64,000 nucleotides of DNA from Tyto alba (taxonomy: Eukaryota; Chordata; Aves; Strigiformes; Tytonidae), in the NCBI RefSeq assembly GCF_018691265.1, contig NW_024881296.1:6727427-6791426 (forward strand), written 5' to 3'. Shown piece after piece: positions 26,489 through 38,049 of this stretch. The notes below the pieces were generated by a model. It had not been told where the DNA came from, made no database searches, and worked only from the letters and a program-made list of their open reading frames with translations. Position 1 is the stretch's first letter, and each line of letters begins with the position of its first letter. Position numbers and translations under genes: made by a program.

Positions 26489-28424
26489 GGGGGAGAGATG
26501 GAGGTTTGTCTTAACTACAACCACATCTCCTGTCCTGAGGAGAGTTTTGTTCTGGCTAGGGATGTCTTAAAAAAGCATCTCTTAGCGACTGAGCAAAGAG
26601 GTCATGGCTTTCAAAAGGTCCAGTATGATTTGGAAGCTGAAGTCATACATGCTGAACAGTTTTGGCACTTCTGAGTACATCTGTGGATGTTAGTGCAGGT
26701 TAGACTCCCTTGTACCTATGTCACTTAAAATGAGAATAAGGCATTCTTTGGAAAATCTTAACCTTGGTTTTCATTCCTTTGAATGCTACGTTTTCCCCTG
26801 TCCCTTTGAATAATTTTTTTAAACACTGTTGGTTGGCATGACTCGGGGGCTCCATTACAGTACCAGTCCCTTCTCTCCCTGCTTTCTCATTTGTTCCTCT
26901 GGGCAAGCAGGTAGTTCTTATAATAATGGGGACTTTGGGGATTTGGGGTAATTACAACATCACTTTTTGGGATACTGACAACTGATATTTCAGAAACCTT
27001 CCAAGTCTGAAAAGGCTAGTATTGTCTCAAAAATCAGCATCTAATATTTTTTTTTTCATTCCTCCTTTATTATAGTACCATTTGGATTGTCACATAATGA
27101 TTTTGTCATGTTCCAGAAGAGGCAAGCTGTGTAATACTTCTATTTTTGATAACTTAAGTGAGATTTCTGGCAAAATTGATCTTGGTGGTTCTGCTGAAGT
27201 TTGCTGATCCCTACTGCTTATTCCCTTGCTGAATTCCAGTCTGTGATACTGAAGAGTGTTGCGGTGGAAATATCAATGGCATTGTAAGTGAAGGGTGGCA
27301 ACTTCAGAAGGTAAATGACCAATTGCAGTCAGTTAATTCCGTAAGAAATTAAAAGTCAGGACGTGCAAAATCATCTCTTAAAAGAGTAGCTGTCATGATC
27401 TGTAAGAGATTGTTTCTAAACAGATCAAACCTGATAAACACTGAAATCTAACATTAGATTTTATGGGAGAGGGATTTCTACTTGAATTTTCTCCCCTGCT
27501 TTTTTCTCCTCCCAACTGTAACTTAGACTTGTGCCACTAGTTTTACCTACGCAATATGTGGCTTAGGGAAGGGTGTTCAGATCAATCACTTCTGAAGAGA
27601 AACAGTGTCAGGAAGATCTTAATGAAATGGTTGTTTCACGTGTGATAGGACACTTACTGTTATAGTAGGGGAGCAATCAAGTGACTTCTCTTCTAATATG
27701 CTGGTGACTGCTTTGCTACCACTTCAAAATGGGTGTATTATCTTCTCATGCTTTACATTTAATGGTCAGATGAGCCTCTGCGCTGCAGTTTTAGTTTGTT
27801 TTTAGCATCCCCTTTTTAGTCATTGTTCTAGACAGCATATTTCAGATGAAGTTGCTTTATTGAATCTCTTTGGGGAAATTAGAGGAGCAGGAGATTAGAA
27901 TTAAATTGTTAATGCAAAAACGTGCTTTCCTAAGTTACTGAGAGGTACTTTTGGGATCCTTATTGCTGCAGCATGTGTAGCTGTGAATGTATTGATCATG
28001 CACCAAGCAATCTTTTGCAGACCCTCCCTTGTTTTTTCCACAAAAAAAGAATATCTATTTATGTGTATGTATATCTTGGTTTTCTTTTTGAAAGCTTTAT
28101 TTTCATCCTTGATTCTGTCACTCTTAGACAGCAGTGGTAGAGTTTTTTTGCTTTTACTCCCTCATTGAACAGCTTGGCATAGATGGGTTTTGAGTTATCC
28201 TTCAGTGAACAAGTACAGACCGCCACTTTCACACAAAAAACGCTGAATGAATCATCTTGCTTTCCTCCTTCTTCCTTTTTTTCCCCAGTCTTCAGCATAT
28301 TTGTATTGCCTGAAAAACAGCCTTGCTGTGAAGTTTTGCAGAAGTTCATTATATAATCTCCAAGCTTGGGTTGCTGTCAGCATTTTGCAGTGAACTTGCC
28401 GTGGTTGCTTTTCTTCTTTTCCAG
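26489..28424. other. Noncoding DNA, no gene seen
   Basis: Begins with a purine-rich GGGGGAGAGATGG tail of the tandem repeat. A weak acceptor and donor pair flanks 44 bases at about 27238-27280 with a GTAAGT donor, but nothing else supports an exon there. Confidence 0.5.
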
Positions 28425-28515
28425 TTTGCTGCGATAATGGTTTTCAGTACCTTTTGTGATATCTTCTTCATTTATCTGGAACAACAGAAGCTGTTGTGGG
28501 GGTTCAAACTACGTG
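28425..28515 (+). CDS. Weak candidate exon (91 nt)
   Basis: A strong polypyrimidine acceptor (CTTTTCTTCTTTTCCAG, ending 28424) precedes a stretch open in only one frame for 30 codons, ending at a GTAGGT donor-like site (28516). An alternative donor, GTGAAG, lies a few bases on. The predicted peptide begins FAAIMVFSTFCDIFFIYLEQ: a hydrophobic half like a membrane segment, then a polar half. I recognise no family. The frame also stays open for about 10 codons into the supposed intron, which weakens the case. In a window of this size one such coincidence is expected, so this is a hint only. Confidence 0.18.
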
Positions 28516-28789
28516 GTAGGTGAAGCCCATCGTTGTATTTGCCTACCTTGGTGGCAGTGAAGTAAAGAATAGTAACACACTTTTTTTTTTAACCTTTTGC
28601 TGTTTCCCTTATGTTAAGGGGTAATTTCCCTGCTCCTCTCCTGAAAAATTGTTGTGTGCAGCTCCAGTGTGAAAAATTTTAAAGCATTTGATTGCATTGA
28701 TTGCTTAGGCAGAATTCATGTCCACAGCAGGAATCTGGTTTTCCTCTTTGTTGTTAATCCCTGTCAATTTTGCCTGATTAAAATCCCCT

Positions 28790-28940
28790 CCATTTTTAAA
28801 GGCTATATCAAATCACCAATTTTACTATGAATGTTTGTTTGAATCACACACTCCTTATTTACTTTTGAGATTTAACTATTGCTTCATGCAATAATGCTAA
28901 TAATTAGCAATAACCTGAAAAATAGTGAAACTTGGCACTT
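28790..28940. promoter_or_regulatory. Possible conserved noncoding element with homeodomain-type palindrome
   Basis: AT-rich but complex sequence with several TAAT/ATTA cores, including the perfect palindrome TGCTAAT-A-ATTAGCA at 28895-28909. Clusters like this are typical of vertebrate developmental enhancers. No conservation data were available, so this is inferred from composition and motifs only. Confidence 0.25.
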
Positions 28941-29535
28941 CTCCAATATAAACAACATCAGAGCACCTGAATTATAACTTCTCATACTTTTCAGATGTCT
29001 TTTCAGTTTTCTTTCGTACTTAAATATCTTGGAGGTACTTCCTGTTTGTTTAGTACATAATTCTTACCTTCGTAACTCAAGGCACAGTGTTCTAAAATTG
29101 CATTTCATCCTGTCAGTCCTGCATCCTGGCTGCTTCCCTCACCTCAGCATCTGCGCCCCTGAGAGAAGTAACTGGCACAGCTGCTGATGTTGCCCCCCTT
29201 TCAAGCTGTCTACCCTTTCACCCTGACTTCAGAAGAGGGTAAGACAACTGACACTTTTCCATGTCCCATGTCCCATTTAAAAAAAAAAAAAATTAAAATT
29301 AGTCTGACACTTCAGTCTCTGTGAAGAGTAATTAATTTCTTACTGTCTCTCTTAATATTTTTGGTAAAATACATGGGTGGAGTGGGAATTACTTGGAAGA
29401 TGATGCAGGCTGTTTTTTCAAATAAGGAATTTTTTCAGTGTTTTTAAAAAACCCACAACAACTACTATGACTATAATCTAAAGTATGAGTAATAACAAAT
29501 TAAGCATGAAAGAATCATGTGCCAAGCAGCTCTTT

Positions 29536-29587
29536 GGCTTTCTTTCTCCTTCTGCTCCATCAGGTGGCCAGTTAATGCTGCTTGGCC
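29536..29587 (+). repeat. 52-bp duplicated sequence, copy 1
   Basis: Matches 30743-30794 at 49 of 52 positions by eye, in the same orientation, centred on TTTCTTTCTCCTTCTGCTCC and ATCAGGTGGCCAGTT. Similarity stops abruptly on both sides. It may be a small segmental duplication or two fragments of an unrecognised repeat. Confidence 0.9.
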
Positions 29588-30742
29588 GGAAAGCACAGAA
29601 GGTTTGTGATGAGTATAATATATTGCTGCATTATTCCCTAGTTCATGGTAATTATTAAATTTCAAAGTATCTGAAAGAGAAGATGGAGCAACTGTGTTTC
29701 TAATGAATCTGTAATGAGTTCTAAGGCTGGGTAACCATGCAGAGTTGAGGGATTTGCATAATAATTATTATAACTGGACTAAAACTATAGAGCTCTTTTC
29801 CTGAAGAAATTAGAATTGTCTTAGAATTTAGTGAAATTTCAGCTTTTGTAGCTTGGCAAGTGATACCACAACTGTAACTAAAGAAAAAGAACTGTAAGAA
29901 GGATGAAGTGATGGCACTTCACTTGTGCATGTGTAAAAGTGTGCCTGAAAGCAGTGGCTTTTGTGGCCTGTATAATTACGAAGAAATAAATTTAAATTTT
30001 ATGCTAATTGGATGTCCTTCATCCAATATTAGGATTCAGAAGAGTTGAGTAACTGAGAAGTATAAAATGTAGGTAAAAACCTCCCCGGTGTCCTTACACA
30101 CTGATAAACTGAGACGATTATTTAGTACGAGGATCACCAATAAAGGAGAAAGAGTCTTTAACTTCATTTGTAGGAGGAAGGTCTTTGCTTATCTCTGAGG
30201 TCTTGCATGCTAGCAGTAGTGGGTTTGTTTTGTTCAGTTTTACTTTCTAGTTAGGTTCTTACAGTATACATTGAATGCTTCAAAATGGCATTTATTAGTT
30301 TTCTGTAACGTAGCAAGAAAGAGCTCACATTTTGTATCTTGACTAGTGCTAGAGGATTCTGAGGGCTCTAAAACAGTGAACTGGAAATAATGATTTTCTT
30401 TCAATACTGACTTTGAATTTATTTTTCAGAAATACAGTTGTACAGTTTTCCAGGCAGCCAATGTTCTACAACAAAATTACTTCATCTATATGCTGCCTGT
30501 TGTATTGGCTTATTCCATCTTTTATTCTGTCAGGACCCATTTTTTACTTTGTAAAAGTGTAGCATTTTCTTGCTAGTATTAAAGAGCAGTATTAAAATGA
30601 ACCCTGTTTCATCTCCAAATGCTGTGATTGGGGAACACTTGGTATGCAGTATTATGCTTATGATTTCAAGCACTATGCTGGCCTAATCATTTGCAATCAC
30701 AACTGGGACTGCAAAAATAAAGCTCTTGTTATTATTCTCTTA

Positions 30743-30794
30743 GGTTTTCTTTCTCCTTCTGCTCCATCAGGTGGCCAGTTCATACTGCTTGGCC
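30743..30794 (+). repeat. 52-bp duplicated sequence, copy 2
   Basis: Second copy of the 52-bp sequence, 1207 bases downstream of copy 1 and differing at three positions. It lies inside an 85-codon open frame (30644-30901) that I do not regard as a gene, since copy 1 has no equivalent frame. Confidence 0.9.
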
Positions 30795-32399
30795 TCATCT
30801 CACAGCCAGGCTGGTTCTCTTTCTGTCAAGATCCTTTCTGCTGTGGCTTTCCGATAACACTTGCTACTGGTAAACTCACAAACTTTCTATGGCTTTACTG
30901 ATCTGATTACATATCTCCAGAAAACGCTCCCTAGAGCAATTTCAGCTGTGTCTGCATTTTTCTGGTCTGACCCCAGGTGACTTTGCTGGACACGAGGTGC
31001 TCTGACAGTACAGTCAGTTCCCGGGAAAAGTTGGCAGACAGTGAGGGAAAGTTGCTGATGTTCAACCCCACCCCAAAAAATCCCCCCGATCTGCAAGGAT
31101 GAATAGGACTCTCTAACTCAGTTATAAGCCTCTCTATAGAGTGAGCAACTCATGAAGGGGTGGTTGACCGACTCCTACAAATAGTAGAAGTAGGTCAATC
31201 ATTACCCATATGTCCCAGAACTCATTCTTGTGCCTCAGGTTTGTTCTAATACCAGTGCTGGCTTAAAAAAAAAAAAAAGGGGTGGTGGGGAGGGAGGGGC
31301 AGGCAGTGAAGGGTAAAAAAGGGGAAAAAAATTCCAAAGAGATCCTGCTGTGGGATGGTGGATGTTGTCCAGCAGTGCAAGAGCAATCACTGATGTGTTA
31401 TAAAAACCTGTGTAAATTCAGGTGGTTCGTCACCAGGTGTAGCAGGTATTGTCACATTTTACTCACTTCCTTTGCCTTTCACAGGTACTTAAGTCTGGCT
31501 TCTCCTTTTTTTTTCCCTGTGCCCTAGATGTGAGTGTACCATGGTGATCCATTACTGTTATGCCGGTGAAGGATTGAGGATAGCAGCTACCTACAGTGCT
31601 CAGAGCAGTTTGTGTGTCTGAGGTCAGCAAAACCAACCAGCCCACCTTGGCCTCCAGCTGCAGGATAATAAAATAGATCATCTCAGAGAGAGATGTATGT
31701 TGTCATTCACACTGTCTTCTTATCAGGGTCAGTCTGCTACAAAGACGCAAATTCCACTTCTGACCCCCTGTCTCCAGCCAGAAATCTTGAGGTCAAACTA
31801 AGTCAGCGTTGCATATAGTATCAGAAAATACATGAGTTAGCACAATGCTCATCCCAATCTCATAGCTCTAGAACTATACAGAGGGAGCTGTCATTTCCTT
31901 AAAACCTGTAATCCCAGAAATGCTGGTTTTGGATTGATGAAGTTTTTTTTGGAAGCTCCTTCCTGTGTTCCAAGTCTGGAGTAGCCTGAGTCCAGACATG
32001 GTGTTTTGAACTCACAAAAATACTTAATTCAGATTGATGTACCTCTACTACTGAGATAAATTGATCTGTTAATAGTGTCCAGAACAGTGAATGAATTGAT
32101 TAGGAAGAGAAAATCTGATTGATAAACTTCTTATTTTATTGAAGAATAATATGTCTTCTTTGAAGTAGCCTTGCTTTTGAATCATTACCATGGTATTATT
32201 TCTGTCTGTGTCTGTACTCCCAAAACTTCTTTTTTTCCCTTTAAAATGTGATCTCTAACAAGCTGTATCAAATACTTCTTGCTTATGTGTAGCCTTAGGA
32301 ATATTTTGAGAAGGAAATAGATATATTTTCTAGAAGTAAATGATAGTATTTTGAAACTGCCCATCAAAGTTTTTAGTTTATCTCAGTTGGAAAATAATT

Positions 32400-32838
32400 G
32401 AGTACTGTGTTCAGCTCTGGGGCCCCCAATGTAAGAAGGGCAGGGACCTGTTGGAGTGGGTCCAGAGGAGGCCATGAAGAGAAGGTTCTGGGGAGACCCG
32501 ATGGTGGCTTTCCAGTGCTTAAAGGGGGCCTACAGGAAAGATGGGGGGGGATTCTCTATCAGGGAGTGTAGTGGTAGGATGAGGGGTGACAGTTTTAAAC
32601 TGAGAGGGAGTAGATTAAGATTAGATACAAGGAAGAAATCCTTCACTGTGCGGGTGGTGAGGCCCTGGCCCAGGGTGCCCAGAGCAGCTGTGGCTGCCCC
32701 CTCCCTGGAAGGGTTCAAGGCCAGGCTGGACGGGGCTGGGAGCCCCCTGGGCTGGGGGAAGGTGTCCCTGCCCGTGGCAGGGGGGGTGGGAACTAGATGA
32801 GCTTTAAGCTCCCTTCCAATCCAAACCATTCTATGATT
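32400..32838 (+). mobile_element. CR1 LINE, 5'-truncated 3' end
   Basis: Begins with GAGTACTGTGTTCAGCTCTG, a conserved site late in avian CR1. It continues through GTCCAGAGGAGGCC, the polypurine AGGAAGAAATCCTTCACTGT block and CCCTCCCTGGAAGGGTTCAA, and ends in CCAAACCATTCTATGATT, the CR1-specific 3' terminus with a single 8-11 bp end unit (32828-32838). Only about 440 bases remain of a roughly 4-kb element; severe 5' truncation is the rule for CR1, and a flanking duplication is not expected. The join GGCCATGAAGAGAAGGTTCT appears to lack the usual segment between 'aggaggcc' and 'ctccggggagacc', so an internal deletion of several tens of bases is likely. Overlapping open frames on both strands (up to 144 codons) are not genes. 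Confidence 0.95.
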
Positions 32839-33951
32839 AGCAAGGCAATGATTTTTGTCCCTAATTCCCATATCAAAGCTGTTTGTGTTAACTAGATAAA
32901 ACACATTCTGAGGCAATATGTATAAAGGCTTGTTTATCCGCAAGAAGTATAAAGTTATCCTCACTTGACCTGAAGTGGTTTTCTTTGTGCTTTTTCTGGA
33001 TGCTTCTAAAACATTTAAGGGGAAGAATTATTTATATTTGAACTGCACTAGCATAATTTTATCTTCATTTTGTGTTTTATTGCTTAATTGAAAACAAATC
33101 TGTAAGAAGTAAAGGTAATATTAATAAAATAGTGCTTTTCTTTCAAAGAAACAGACTAATGCTACTGTGACTCATACATTTTTAAGTTTCATCAGAGAAC
33201 AGTGTTATTCAGTAAAGAAAATGGTGACTTCCTACTTCTTAAAATTATTATAAACTTAAATCCATCTTATGATTGTTTGTATGAGAGTAGCGTGAAGGGT
33301 ATTACACAAGAAAACTATTTCTGTAGGTTTGCTGTCTTATTTGAGCCATTTCTGTGTATCCCAGTTGGGCCCTGGAACCACTACATTTTGTATTTGACTT
33401 CTTCCATATGGGTTGTCATTAGGAGGAGTTCAACCCTCTGACCCCTGGCTCCATCCTTGTTACATCTTCTTGTGCCAGTTACCTACTGTGAACCATGAAT
33501 GCTCATCAGGAGTTGAAGCAGTAGGCTTCCAGACTCTGGGAGTTTTATGCAGGTGGACAAAGGAGCTGTGATTGAGGCAAAGAGATTTTTTGCTTCTTTT
33601 TTTCCAGTGGCAGTATTGTGAGCACTATCTATTTGAACTCTTTGATTCAATCTGCAATGCCTCACCCTATCAGTAATTTGTTCTGGTGTTCTCTGTCAAA
33701 ATGATACAATCTTCATGGAAGAGATGAGAGAGTCCTTTCAAATCCTAGAATGAAGAGATTTTGTTCCTTTAGAAATTCAGAGTTTTCTCCTTGTTCCTGA
33801 CAACAATTTAAAAAGGATATTGTCTTTAATTGTTGTTATTTTTATACTGTATGCTGATGTTTTGGGGCTATTTTGAAGCAGAGCTTTAGTAGCATCACTG
33901 AATGCTATGGGAGGTTGTTGAACTCAAAATCCATTATTATTGGAGAAAAGG

Positions 33952-33978
33952 TTTAATTGCTCAGGAAGAGCAATTAAA
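33952..33978. repeat. Perfect 11-bp hairpin, 5-base loop
   Basis: TTTAATTGCTC (33952-33962), loop AGGAA, then GAGCAATTAAA (33968-33978). The arms are exactly complementary. No U-run follows and no transcript is known, so a terminator is not implied. It may be a DNA palindrome, a dimer site with TAATTG cores, or part of a transcript structure. Confidence 0.92.
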
Positions 33979-34982
33979 GGGAGGTTTTTAAGTTGCACTT
34001 TTGCTCCCCAAGAGCTGGAAGTGCTGAGAAATGTTGATCTCAGCAGATGACCATGAGAAAGGATTCCAAGCGGAACACTGTCAGTGAGAGAATTAGTAAC
34101 TGAAATTACTGAAAATGAACATCAGCGTGAGTAATGAGATAGGTGATTTTTTTTAAAGTTAATTTCACCAAGTGTGCACATGCCTTATCTGGAAGGAGGG
34201 GGCTTTCTGTCTCTTGTGAGGAATATCGCACCTAGATAACACGGAAGTGCTTGGAATTTGTATCTCAAACTTGGTTTGTGGGTTTTTTGAAAGATTTTGG
34301 TGTTTTTAAGATAGGTCAGTTTTAAAGACACTTGATTCTGTTGAGCTGGGTCCCCTGTGCTCTTTGTGTTTTGTGTTGCATTGATTCTTGAGGACAATCT
34401 GGTTTTCTGTTTATCTATTTGTTCCACTGATAAATCAATAAATGCTTCAACTTAGCTGAAGCTGATCAGAACAGGAATACATTTTTCAAGGGGATTTTGG
34501 GGGGGATCTCTTTTAATTTTTTAATTAGTTCTATTAGAAAGTCTGAAAACATTGTGCTTGGGGGTGGAAGAATTTCCATTAAAATTCTAAAGGGAAATGT
34601 GAAAAAAATATATCAGTAGGAAGAAATCTAAACAAAAGTGTTGGTTTGAAATATCATTTGCTTTGTGCTTGGATTGGGTGATCCTTATTATGCCCTATGG
34701 AAAATAACTTGCCTGTGGTGAGTTCTGCTGATGCAGCACTAGAAACAGCTGCTCACACTGAGGTTGGCCATTTAAGTATGTGAGGGGATAGTAGTGTTGT
34801 GCTGGAAGCATATAAAGTAATGCATCTAAACCAGGATTTTGTGGAAATTATTTCTATTAGCTGTTCTTTCAAAGACAGAGACACCTTAATGTCCATGCAA
34901 AACAGGGAAGTTTGTTTTGTGCCAGGGGATCTTCCCATTTCTGTTTTGCTGTCTTCACCCTTCTCTTCCAATAGCTATCTAT

Positions 34983-34987
34983 CAGAT
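34983..34987. repeat. Target-site duplication CAGAT, left copy
   Basis: CAGAT directly precedes the LTR and recurs at 35971-35975 directly after it. Five bases is the duplication size of ERVL-type and some other retroviral integrases. Confidence 0.8.
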
Positions 34988-35970
34988 TGTTGTGATTTGA
35001 GCTCAGAAGGCAATTGAGCACCATGCAGCTGCCAGCTTCCTTCTTCCCCCCACAGCACTGAGGAGGAGAAAATAAGCAAAGGTTTGGGATTTGAGATAAG
35101 GATAGGGAGGGATTAATTACCCATTACAGTCATGGGCAAAAGACCTACTCATTAGGGGAATTAAAAAAGAACGTAAATTTATTACAGTCACTAACAACAG
35201 CACTTAACAGAGTAGGACAGTGAGAAGCATTTTACTGCATCTTGAAAACACCTTTTCCCACCCCTCCCTTCTTCCTGGGCTTGGCTTTGCTCCCGATTTC
35301 TCTGCCTCCTCCCCCCAGAAGCGCAGGGGGCAGGGAATGGGGGTGCCTTCAGTGCTGCTGCTTCTTTAATCATGGGGGGAGGGATTTCCCCCTGCTCCAG
35401 TGTGATCCCTCTCCTCCAAAAACTTTCTCCAGCTTGAGTCCCTCCCACAGGCTGCAGCCCTTCTGGAGCTGCTCCAGCATGGGACACTCCCGCATGTTGC
35501 AGTCCTCCCAGCGCTGAACTGCAACAGTGGGGGCTGCTTCTTCCCACACGGTCCCAGCCTTTTTCAAGTGGAGCCACCTGAGATGATGTGGGGTCCCCAG
35601 CAGACCACAGGTCGGCATCTACTCCACCGCAGACCTCCATTGGTGGTGGTGGGGAGGGTGTGCTCCCTGCTGTTTCACCACAGGATGCAGGGGAAGGTCT
35701 CCGCTCTGGCACACCTCCCCCCACCCTTCTCACACTTTTCTTCTGACCTTGGTGTTCACATAGTTGTCACAACTTCTCCTCCCAGGTTCCCCTTCTTAAT
35801 TACATTATCGCAGAGGTGCAGCCACCGTCACTAACTGGACCAGCCTTGGTGCAGAGGTGGGGCTGACTTGGAGCCAGGGGAGCTTTGAGAAGCTTCTCAC
35901 AGGGGGACACTGCTGTAGCCCCCTTCCCCTGATACCAAAAAACCCCTACCACTCACTCAAACCCAGGACA
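34988..35970 (-). mobile_element. Solo LTR, avian ERVL-like, minus orientation
   Basis: A 983-bp block starts TGTTGTGATTTG and ends CCCAGGACA on the + strand (TG...CA), bracketed by the 5-bp duplication CAGAT. The middle is GC- and CpG-richer than its surroundings, with the modular 'ctgctccagcatggg' wording and the 'gaccttggtgt' and 'cagaggtgcagccaccgtcact' segments that I recall from abundant avian ERVL-like LTRs. Read on the minus strand it starts TGTCCTGGGTTTG and carries AATAAA (complement of 35178-35183) near its far end. No gag, pol or env sequence adjoins, so it is a solo LTR. The long minus-strand frame (35191-35733, 180 codons) is a by-product of GC-rich repeat sequence, not a protein. 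Confidence 0.88.
35178..35183 (-). terminator. LTR polyadenylation signal AATAAA
   Basis: The complement of TTTATT at 35178-35183 gives AATAAA in the LTR's own direction, about 190 bases from its 3' end, as expected for an R/U5 boundary region. Confidence 0.5.
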
Positions 35971-35975
35971 CAGAT

Positions 35976-38013
35976 TAAAAATGAAGCACTTTGGTACCTT
36001 CTAACCCCCCTCTCTCTGAAGCAGTTCCTGTGTTCCCCAAAGGCTGCCTTCCCTACCAGCCCACCTTAGCTGCAAATGTTTTGCATATGGTTTCTGGGTT
36101 AAGGTGAATGCTGACACTAACATTATAGGAACGCAGACAGTTGGTGCAGATACTTAAAGCTGTGACTGTAGATAGATGAAATACCTTTGTTAACAGTCCT
36201 TTGAAGAAGGGTGAATGGAAGTGGAAAAGAAATGAGGAAAAAAGCAGATCAGAAGCAGAGCCCTGCTGAGAGGATGAGAGGAGTGAGAGTTTGTTTCTGT
36301 GGTATGTACCAGCTGATTAACTTTTTGCTTCGACCTCTGCAAGTTACAGTCTCCGTTTGAGGGGAGTTTGAGGCCCCCCTAGGTAGGCATTGTCAGCCAC
36401 GGTTGGCAGACCTGCCGCCTGGGGTGCCCTGACCTCCATGAACTGTTGGTATGTCTCGGGCCTCCTCTGGTGAGGGGTGGTTTATCCCTGTGCAGGAGGC
36501 TGGAAAGTGATCTCTCTGATCACAGACCATTTCTGATATCAAGGATATTCTCACTGAGGTTCTGAATCATTCCGGTCCTTCAGGTGGCATGATGATCTGG
36601 CCCATCTCTTGTAGCAAAATGTGTATTGGCAGGATGCAGCATATCCTCTTTTACAGCCGAGGGGTGGGATTTGGTTTCACCTCACTAATGCTTTTAGAAA
36701 TGAAACAGCAGAAATAACCTTAATTTTGGTTATGTGTTTAGCAGACTTAAGCTGTGGGTCTGTTGAAGCAGTGTGCAGTTCAGAGCAACAAACTGAGCAG
36801 TTGGTCGCTTGAATTCAGCTCCCATCTCTGCCTCCTCTTCTCTTGGCTGATGCTGACACAGTACCCACGTCTTTCTGGGTTTGTTCACGTAAGTGTGCAA
36901 TGGTGAAACAGTTCCTCTCTCCGTGAAGAACACTGCTTAGTTTTTGGGATCCAGCAGCGAAGGGTGCTCATTTAAAGGCAGGAAGCTGGGCAGTTCTCTT
37001 GGCACAGGAACTTTCTCATGGAGGAGGTAACAGCCATCATCTGAAGGCTGATGGGTTGGGTTTGTCTGGTGCTGGGCAGAAACCTGAGTAGTCTGAGAGC
37101 TGTTCTCTTTTTGTCAGAAGATAATTCCCAAAGGGGTGTTCTATTAATTATCCTGGCCAGTCCAGAAGACACTTTATCCACTCACTGTTTTAGACAAAAA
37201 TGGGAATCCTTGCTTTGTTTCACCAGTTGCAGTGGATGAAGCACACTTATAAGAGGCTGAGATTTGCTTTTAAATATAGTCCAGACATACAAGCTGTCAC
37301 TTTACCCTAAAGGTCCTTGATCTGAAATAGTTGTGGTTCCCATCAGCTAGAATTCCCATTGTGGTAGCCAAAGTACATTGCTGCCTCCGTGCTTTTTGTA
37401 AGAAGTTTTTTCCTGAAATAGATTTTTTTTTTTTTTTTTTTTTTTTGAACAGTGAAGGATATTTTTCTCTGTTGTCCATCTACTCCTTCCCCCACATCTG
37501 GAATGCTATGATTACCCAGTCCACAGCACCAGAGATAATTTAAGAGTCTCGAAAAACCAGCAGAAGTTTGTGGAAAGGATTTATAGCCTATTAAGGTGCC
37601 TGTATATTTTTTTTCTCTGTCTAAAGAACCTTTGCATTATTGTGTTGTTTCTGAGGATGAAATTGCCCTTAGGGAAAGCTGAAGTCCATCATAAAAATGT
37701 ACTTGAGAGTAGCATTCCTTTTCTAGAAATCACTGTAAATAAAAGACGCACTACAGGTAAACACTGAAACTGCAGAATCTGTTTTTTGGACAGTTTAGGT
37801 CAAAGCAACAAACATACTTCAAATAATTGACAAAGTAGGATAATGACTTTTATTTTTGCTATAAAAGAGATGAATTATATTTGTGTTGTTTTTTCTATGC
37901 CCCGGCAGAAAGCAGATTACATTAACACCTTTCAGAACTGACGAAGTCTCAAAACAGTACACATCAAATACCAGAAATCCAATGTCATTTAATGCCTTTG
38001 TTGCTAATTTCTT
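35976..38013. other. Noncoding DNA with a T24 tract
   Basis: Moderately GC-rich just after the LTR and near 36350-36480, then AT-rich. A run of 24 T lies at 37423-37446. No exon is supported; frames of 70 codons or fewer have no recognisable similarity. Confidence 0.5.
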
Positions 38014-38049
38014 AGCTAAGGAGGCCAGGAGATAAAAGGTTAATCAGAA

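Larger units (their letters stand above)
28941..32398. other. Noncoding DNA with a dispersed 52-bp duplication
   Basis: No supportable gene. It contains the two copies of a 52-bp sequence (29536-29587 and 30743-30794), A runs at about 29279-29292 and 31266-31278, and a short enhancer-like stretch at 29880-30010. Reading frames of 85 codons or fewer are unsupported. Confidence 0.55.
32839..34987. other. Noncoding DNA between CR1 and LTR
   Basis: AT-rich with no exon. It holds the perfect 11-bp hairpin at 33952-33978. The last five bases are the left CAGAT duplication of the following LTR. Confidence 0.55.

Noticed and set aside
27220..27290. 44-nt exon-like segment with a GTAAGT donor
   Set aside because: Two frames open, weak acceptor, no recognisable peptide.
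32456..32964. 114- and 144-codon frames on opposite strands
   Set aside because: Both fall on the CR1 3' end and its flank, which is untranslated or truncated LINE sequence here.
35191..35733. 180-codon minus-strand frame, the longest in the window
   Set aside because: Lies wholly inside the solo LTR; it is repeat sequence with no retroviral protein features.
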